A stretch of DNA of 9,348 nucleotides from CAZPHU01 sp964419255 (GTDB lineage Bacteria > Fibrobacterota > Chitinivibrionia > Chitinivibrionales > CAYFVL01), in NCBI GenBank assembly GCA_964419255.1, contig CAYQOU010000100.1:1-9348 (forward strand), read 5' to 3'. A model generated the notes under the pieces. It saw only the letters and a program-made list of their open reading frames with translations, had not been told where the DNA came from and did not search any database. Positions 6,331 to 9,348 of the stretch are shown here, piece after piece. The stretch's first letter is position 1; each line of letters opens with the position of its first letter. The translations under genes were made by a program, and so were the position numbers.

Positions 6331-7785
6331 CTAAAACTTCATGGCATCAAGAAGCTCGTGTATGTTGACGGTTGCTACCCCCGTGGCGTAATCGGCCATT
6401 GCATAAGGCAGTATCAGGGTATCCTGATGAAGAAGAGCACCGCAGGTGTAAACGACATTCGGCACATAACCTTCCCGCTCGTTTTCGTTGGGCTCGATGA
6501 GCGGCTCGGTAAGCCTGCTGATAACCCGTGTGGGATCTTGCAGATCAAGAAGCACCGCCCCTATGGCGTACTTGCGCATGGCACCCACGCCATGAGTAAG
6601 CACTAGCCAGCCCTCGGATGTCTCGATAGGCGAGCCGCAGTTACCCAGCTGTATGAATTCCCAGGTATAAGACGGTTTCATGACAATTCGGGCTTCATGC
6701 CAGAAATGAATGTTATCCGAATACATGATAAAGATGTTTTCGTTATCCTGCCGGCTGAGCATGGCATACTTGCCGTTGAGCTTGCGGGGAAACAGTGCCA
6801 TGCCTTTGTTCTGTGCGGCCTGTCCATTGAGTGTGATGATCCTGAAATGCTGAAAATCCTGTGTCTCGATCAACTGCGGCAGCATGGTCAGACCATCATA
6901 AGCGGTATAGCTGGCATAATAGGTCCGGGTTCCGTCATCATCGGTAAAAAGCACAAACCGGGCATCCTCGATACCCTTCTTCTCACTGGGAGATTCGGGA
7001 AAGATTATCCTGTTTCCGATTGGTAAATCTTCCGCAAAAATAATCTCATAATTTGCATACGCCAGCCACATCATCGCCTCGGCAGTCCGGTCGGTATTGG
7101 CAAATCCGTTATGGCTGTGTCGTTTGTGATACTTGATGCTCGCCTCCAGCTCAGGCAGGGTGAAGCTTGACTGCAGAGACTCGAGAACAATCTTACTGAA
7201 CTGATTGTTCATCCCGATCTCGAAAAGCTTCTGCGCGTAACAGACTTTATCGTATGCCGCGTTTGTAATAGGATCAGGCGTGGTAACGAACCTGCTGGTT
7301 TTTTCGAAACTGATGGAGAGATCCGGTTCGATCGTACCGCAACGAAAGGAAATGCAGGAAATATGCCCCTCGCCAATTGCCCGCAGACTCATGATAAACC
7401 GCAGCGCCCCATCGGCAAGGCCGGACTGATCGGGGTGTGGTACGATAGATGGATTAAACAGAGCCGCCGATTCGAGCGCATACTCGCTGGTAAAATAGGA
7501 ACCGATCAGCAGCTTAACTTCCTCTTCGGGCTCAATGTCGGTTATCATGTGGTGGCGAACCGATTCGAAGCGTTCCAGAAAAATAGAGCGAATATCCAGA
7601 TGCCTTCCGGCAAATTCCTGCATCACATTGTTAAGCTGCTGATGTACTTCCTGCCTGCTCAGAGATATCACACGTGAGATTATTTTGATGATGCGCCGTT
7701 CGGTTGACGGAATAAACGGACGAATCAATACCCGGGTGCTGTCGGGGGTCAGACGAATGCTGGTTCGATTTACGGCTACTTTCAA
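6331..7785 (-). CDS. GH130 family glycoside phosphorylase-like protein
   Basis: A 484-residue protein without signal peptide, so cytoplasmic. Residues about 230-480 look like the five-bladed propeller of GH130 enzymes, which phosphorolyse beta-mannosides: GIEDARF (271-277) holds the likely catalytic Asp, followed by MALFPRKLNGKYAMLSRQDNEN in register with the family, GNCGSPIETSEGW (381-393), THGVG (397-401) and a closing DTLILPYAMAD strand. The first ~100 residues (RPFIPSTER..., EFAGRHLDIRSIFLERF) are an extension found in the longer 'glycosidase-like' GH130 subgroup rather than in typical 300-400 residue mannoside phosphorylases; FNPSIVPHPDQSG and SLRAIGEGHIS (133-143) also fit that subgroup. 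Substrate is unknown. No ATG lies near the N terminus; the TTG at 7783-7785 is preceded by AAGGGAGA with about 8 bases spacing and gives the expected family N terminus. No sugar transporter or other carbohydrate gene is adjacent. Confidence 0.88.
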   Translation of the reverse strand: MKVAVNRTSIRLTPDSTRVLIRPFIPSTERRIIKIISRVISLSRQEVHQQLNNVMQEFAGRHLDIRSIFLERFESVRHHMITDIEPEEEVKLLIGSYFTSEYALESAALFNPSIVPHPDQSGLADGALRFIMSLRAIGEGHISCISFRCGTIEPDLSISFEKTSRFVTTPDPITNAAYDKVCYAQKLFEIGMNNQFSKIVLESLQSSFTLPELEASIKYHKRHSHNGFANTDRTAEAMMWLAYANYEIIFAEDLPIGNRIIFPESPSEKKGIEDARFVLFTDDDGTRTYYASYTAYDGLTMLPQLIETQDFQHFRIITLNGQAAQNKGMALFPRKLNGKYAMLSRQDNENIFIMYSDNIHFWHEARIVMKPSYTWEFIQLGNCGSPIETSEGWLVLTHGVGAMRKYAIGAVLLDLQDPTRVISRLTEPLIEPNENEREGYVPNVVYTCGALLHQDTLILPYAMADYATGVATVNIHELLDAMKF

Positions 7786-7820
7786 AACCGTCTCTCCCTT
7801 ATCGAAAAACTTTATGAGCT

Positions 7821-7851
7821 ATTATAGATATAGTATCGTAATCGCGCGATT
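7821..7851 (-). promoter_or_regulatory. GH130 promoter: perfect -10 box with a palindrome in the -35 region
   Basis: TATAAT on the minus strand occupies 7826-7821, giving an RNA start near 7814 and a leader of about 30 bases that includes the ribosome site. No -35 hexamer is recognisable. Where it should lie, the perfect 12-base palindrome AATCGCGCGATT fills 7840-7851, a plausible binding site for a dimeric regulator. The palindrome overlaps the inner end of the inverted repeat beginning at 7846. Confidence 0.5.
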
Positions 7852-7881
7852 CTTTTGCGGAGATTCGCATATCGCAAGGTA
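7846..7881 (+). repeat. Left inverted repeat of the 7846-8243 segment
   Basis: GCGATTCTTTTGCGG (7846-7860) is perfectly repeated in inverse at 8229-8243. Similarity continues inward through GCAT, GCA and AGGTA with small gaps, roughly 32 of 39 aligned columns by my hand alignment. The repeat contains a small hairpin (TGCG/CGCA). Confidence 0.7.
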
Positions 7882-7977
7882 TATGGGCTTCAGTAATCTT
7901 GGGAAATACCTCATCAGGATAATTGCGCACGAACGTTTCACCCCTTCTAGTCTCAAGGGATTGCACGACTCATTCTC

Positions 7978-8136
7978 TCAAGGCCGCTCAATTCGGGTAG
8001 TATTCGATACCACAACTACCTTTTCCGGCTCTATATACGACCCTTCTGGTTCACCTGCTTCCAGCCGGTGATCAATACGAATCGTTGATAGCATCCCCAA
8101 TAATAGGCTGAGTAAAATACATCCCGCCTCAGGCAT
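7978..8136 (-). CDS. Possible small membrane peptide (52 residues), unrecognised
   Basis: Starting at the ATG at 8134-8136, the frame gives a hydrophobic N-terminal stretch (CILLSLLLGML, residues 6-16), a short charged part, and a C-terminal stretch with alternating hydrophobic residues (EPEKVVVVSNTTRIERP). This looks like a single membrane segment or lipoprotein-like start followed by a small outer strand. There is no ribosome site before the ATG. A possible extended -10 promoter lies about 50 bases upstream on the same strand. I recognise no family. It lies inside the inverted-repeat segment. It may be chance or a remnant. Confidence 0.25.
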   Translation of the reverse strand: MPEAGCILLSLLLGMLSTIRIDHRLEAGEPEGSYIEPEKVVVVSNTTRIERP

Positions 8137-8188
8137 GCCGAATCAGTTTACCACAAACATTAGATGCTGTTTGAGTGAGTAGGAAAAA

Positions 8189-8217
8189 ATTCTAACAAAT
8201 AGCGTACCTTCATGCAA
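8189..8217 (-). promoter_or_regulatory. Possible extended -10 promoter inside the inverted-repeat segment
   Basis: On the minus strand TTGCAT (8217-8212), 17 bases, then TAGAAT (8194-8189) with an upstream TG one base before it (extended -10). The -35 matches only in TTG and overlaps the right inverted repeat. Transcription would run towards the 52-residue frame and the GH130 promoter, and could make a small RNA. Confidence 0.3.
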
Positions 8218-8243
8218 TTATGCGGACGCCGCAAAAGAATCGC
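8205..8243 (-). repeat. Right inverted repeat of the 7846-8243 segment
   Basis: CCGCAAAAGAATCGC (8229-8243) is the exact reverse complement of 7846-7860. The inner part carries the hairpin TGCGG-ACG-CCGCA (8221-8233), corresponding to the weaker hairpin in the left copy. It begins 40 bases after the response-regulator stop and may also form the 3' end of that transcript, though no T-run follows. Confidence 0.7.
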
Positions 8244-8282
8244 TCAAATCTGTCTCGCAATGGGAATGCTGTATCCGGATTC

Positions 8283-8657
8283 TCAGGGCTGCCAGTGAGC
8301 CAATTCGCGGTGGACAAGCTCCACCAGACGCTTTCCGAAATTGTTCTCCCCCTTCTCCAATATCGGATATTTGTCGGTTTTTTCACGCACTTTATCCACA
8401 TCCCCCGAGACGATAAGCCCGTGGATGGAAGGATACATAACCGTGACCCTATCGAGAAGCTGAATTCCGTTCATTTCGGGCATTTCGTAATCGCTTATCA
8501 GTACGTGAGGGAGATGTCCTCCCGCTATGGCCTCGATGACATCGGTGGGGTGCATGAAAGTTTTTATGTTATTAAAGCCTGCAAATTCAAGGTTTTGCCG
8601 CAGAATGTCCACTGCCAGATCCATATCATCAACGATCATTATCAATTCGTTTTTCAT
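8283..8657 (-). CDS. Single-domain response regulator (CheY-like receiver)
   Basis: The 124-residue product is a receiver domain with no output domain. The acidic pocket is D10-D11 (IVDD), the phosphorylation site is D56 in LISDYEMPEMNG, the switch residue is S84 (IVSGD) and the conserved lysine is K102 in ILEKGE. The Pro that normally follows that lysine is Gly here. Such proteins pass phosphate to or between partners, or bind a target such as a motor or kinase; no sensor kinase is next to it, so its partner is elsewhere. The ATG at 8655-8657 is chosen because AGGGAG stands six bases upstream and the receiver starts immediately. The frame extends to an ATG at 8723, but that ATG lies within the sigma-54-type promoter and has no ribosome site. 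Confidence 0.92.
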   Translation of the reverse strand: MKNELIMIVDDMDLAVDILRQNLEFAGFNNIKTFMHPTDVIEAIAGGHLPHVLISDYEMPEMNGIQLLDRVTVMYPSIHGLIVSGDVDKVREKTDKYPILEKGENNFGKRLVELVHRELAHWQP

Positions 8658-8706
8658 CCTGTTCTCCCTCATGGAAGAAGTTTGGTTTAGGGAAGGAAAA
8701 TGTAGC

Positions 8707-8723
8707 TGCAACCGCTGCGCCAT
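8707..8723 (-). promoter_or_regulatory. Sigma-54-type promoter of the response regulator
   Basis: Read on the minus strand, ATGGCGCAGCGGTTGCA has GG and GC exactly ten bases apart and matches TGGC and TTGCA of the consensus. The predicted RNA start near 8697 gives a leader of about 40 bases ending in the AGGGAG ribosome site. If real, transcription needs RpoN and an activator ATPase; neither gene is in the window. Confidence 0.55.
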
Positions 8724-8748
8724 CAGATCGCACTAATTTGAGATTTCT

Positions 8749-8761
8749 CTGATGAAATCAG
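8749..8761. promoter_or_regulatory. Interrupted palindrome upstream of the response regulator
   Basis: CTGAT-GAA-ATCAG, two 5-base arms about 26 bases upstream of the -24 element. It is a possible operator, though rather close for a classical sigma-54 activator site, and short enough to be chance. Confidence 0.25.
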
Positions 8762-8979
8762 TTTTCCGCACTTTTTTAACTTTCGCATTTTTCCTGTTAT
8801 TCTACATTCCAGGTACCCAGTATACCAGCAATATCTGTAACTATTACGATAACTGCGGGCAAATGTTCAAAAACGCGGGTGCTGACAAGGTCGGCGGATG
8901 TACGAAAATCAGGATTGGATAGACTCACCGTGGGATAAAACCGGAAAAACGACAAATAAACAGATCTTTTTTGATTAAA

Positions 8980-9007
8980 TTGGTCCTTTAAAGGCCATAC
9001 ATATAAT
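8980..9007 (+). promoter_or_regulatory. Promoter of the exported Lys/Ala-rich protein
   Basis: TATAAT at 9002-9007 is a perfect -10 box; TTGGTC (8980-8985) is a weak -35 with a 16-base gap. The start near 9014 leaves a leader of about 100 bases. The palindrome CCTTTAAAGG (8985-8994) lies between the two boxes and could be an operator. Confidence 0.5.
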
Positions 9008-9115
9008 AGATTTAATAAGAGCAACGGTTTAGAAGACCGGGAAATGTACTACATCGCCCCACCCTTACAAATTGTTTCTGAAAGAATTTACTAACACTCA
9101 TACAAAGGAGCACCT

Positions 9116-9348
9116 ATGCGTATAGCAGTATTAGCATCCGTTCTCTTGTTTCTCCTGGGTTTAGCCTATGCCGAGAAGACAGAGAATGTGGCCCAAAAGG
9201 GGAAAAAGGTTGAAGCGAAAAGTGAAAAGAGGGTGGTAGAAAACAAATCTGTAAAAGATCAAAAAACAGAGGCCGCACAGCCCAAGAAGGCTGCTGCCCA
9301 GCAGAAAGCTGCTCAGCCCAAGAAGGCCGCAGCCCAGGAGAAAGCCGC
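9116..9348 (+). CDS. Exported Lys/Ala/Gln-rich repetitive protein (C terminus beyond window)
   Basis: The first 77 residues are visible; the gene runs off the right edge. A clear Sec signal peptide opens it: MR, a hydrophobic core AVLASVLLFLLGL, then AYA before Glu20, a good signal-peptidase I site. The mature part is very basic and low in complexity: KTENVAQKGKKVEAKSEKR, then repeats of about 12 residues (AAQPKKAAAQQK). Proteins of this type are usually periplasmic or surface-linked linkers or tails, sometimes ahead of a folded C-terminal domain such as a peptidoglycan- or polymer-binding one; nothing visible decides this. The ribosome site AAAGGAG (9104-9110) is five bases before the ATG. 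It diverges from the response regulator and need not be related to it. Confidence 0.85.
   Translation, partial: MRIAVLASVLLFLLGLAYAEKTENVAQKGKKVEAKSEKRVVENKSVKDQKTEAAQPKKAAAQQKAAQPKKAAAQEKA
9272..9348 (+). repeat. In-frame 36-base tandem repeat inside the exported protein gene
   Basis: Units at 9272-9307 and 9308-9343 are followed by the start of a third at the window edge. Each encodes AAQPKKAAAQ(Q/E)K. The units differ mainly at synonymous third positions, so the repeat is kept at protein level and is not a very recent duplication. Copy number may vary between strains. Confidence 0.8.

Larger units (their letters stand above)
7846..8243. mobile_element. Candidate MITE-like element: 398-base segment with inverted terminal repeats
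   Basis: The segment fills most of the 497-base gap between the GH130 gene and the response regulator. Its ends are a 15-base perfect inverted repeat that continues imperfectly to about 36-39 bases. Inside are a possible promoter and a 52-residue reading frame, but no transposase remnant that I recognise. No target-site duplication is visible next to the repeats, which weakens the transposon reading. An alternative is a duplicated regulatory site in inverted orientation. The flanking parts of the gap (7786-7845, 8244-8282) hold the GH130 promoter and leader and the end of the regulator transcript. Confidence 0.3.
8658..9115. other. Divergent spacer between response regulator and exported protein
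   Basis: No convincing gene lies in these 458 bases. It holds the response-regulator leader and sigma-54-type promoter (left), an interrupted palindrome at 8749-8761, A/T-rich DNA at 8771-8793, and the promoter and leader of the exported protein (right). Short frames such as 8898-8978 (+, 26 residues) lack support. Confidence 0.6.

Noticed and set aside
7685..8071. 128-residue plus-strand frame entering the 7786-8282 gap
   Set aside because: It starts inside the GH130 gene on the opposite strand, has no ribosome site, and shows no recognisable domain.
8658..8723. Extended N terminus of the response regulator from ATG 8723
   Set aside because: That ATG lies in the sigma-54-type promoter; the extra 22 residues do not belong to the receiver fold, and the internal ATG has a good ribosome site.
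8898..8978. 26-residue plus-strand frame beginning MYENQDW
   Set aside because: Very short, with no adequate ribosome site, and it overlaps the start of the promoter region of the next gene.
8797..9024. 75-residue minus-strand frame from a TTG
   Set aside because: No ribosome site or recognisable family, and it runs against the promoter of the 9116 gene.

Overview
The window comes from a bacterium, probably Gram-negative and free-living, with intermediate GC. The gene set is a diguanylate-cyclase/PTS hybrid, BipA/TypA, a YceH-family protein, a GH130-type glycoside phosphorylase, a lone CheY-like receiver and sigma-54-type promoter sequences. I cannot place the phylum from sequence alone. The chromosomal housekeeping character (bipA, yceH) argues against a plasmid or phage.

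Layout. A truncated zinc-ribbon protein (1-383, minus) diverges from a large GGDEF-plus-Enzyme-I-like fusion (637-3240, plus); the roughly 250 bp between them carry two sigma-54-like -24/-12 sequences, one facing each way. The fusion gene converges on yceH (3524-4189, minus) across a spacer with two palindromic repeats. A third copy of that repeat lies between bipA (4381-6168, minus) and yceH. A GH130 family gene (6331-7785, minus, TTG start) precedes bipA and is separated from it by a probable terminator. Next comes a 497-base spacer (7786-8282) bounded by inverted repeats and holding a possible 52-residue membrane peptide. A single-domain response regulator follows (8283-8657, minus) with the best sigma-54-type promoter in the window. 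A 458-base spacer then leads to an exported Lys/Ala/Gln-rich protein (9116 onward, plus) that runs off the right edge.

How the genes relate. There is no obvious single pathway. The common threads are signalling (cyclic-di-GMP synthesis fused to a PTS phosphotransfer module, a receiver protein, sigma-54-like promoters) and translation or stress housekeeping (bipA). The most unusual item is the GGDEF/Enzyme I fusion. Its phosphotransfer histidine and C-terminal cysteine are intact, but three residues of the PEP/magnesium pocket are changed, suggesting a sensor or altered-chemistry module rather than a normal PTS Enzyme I. The most unusual DNA structure is the inverted-repeat-bounded segment at 7846-8243. 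The REP-like palindromes around yceH come next.
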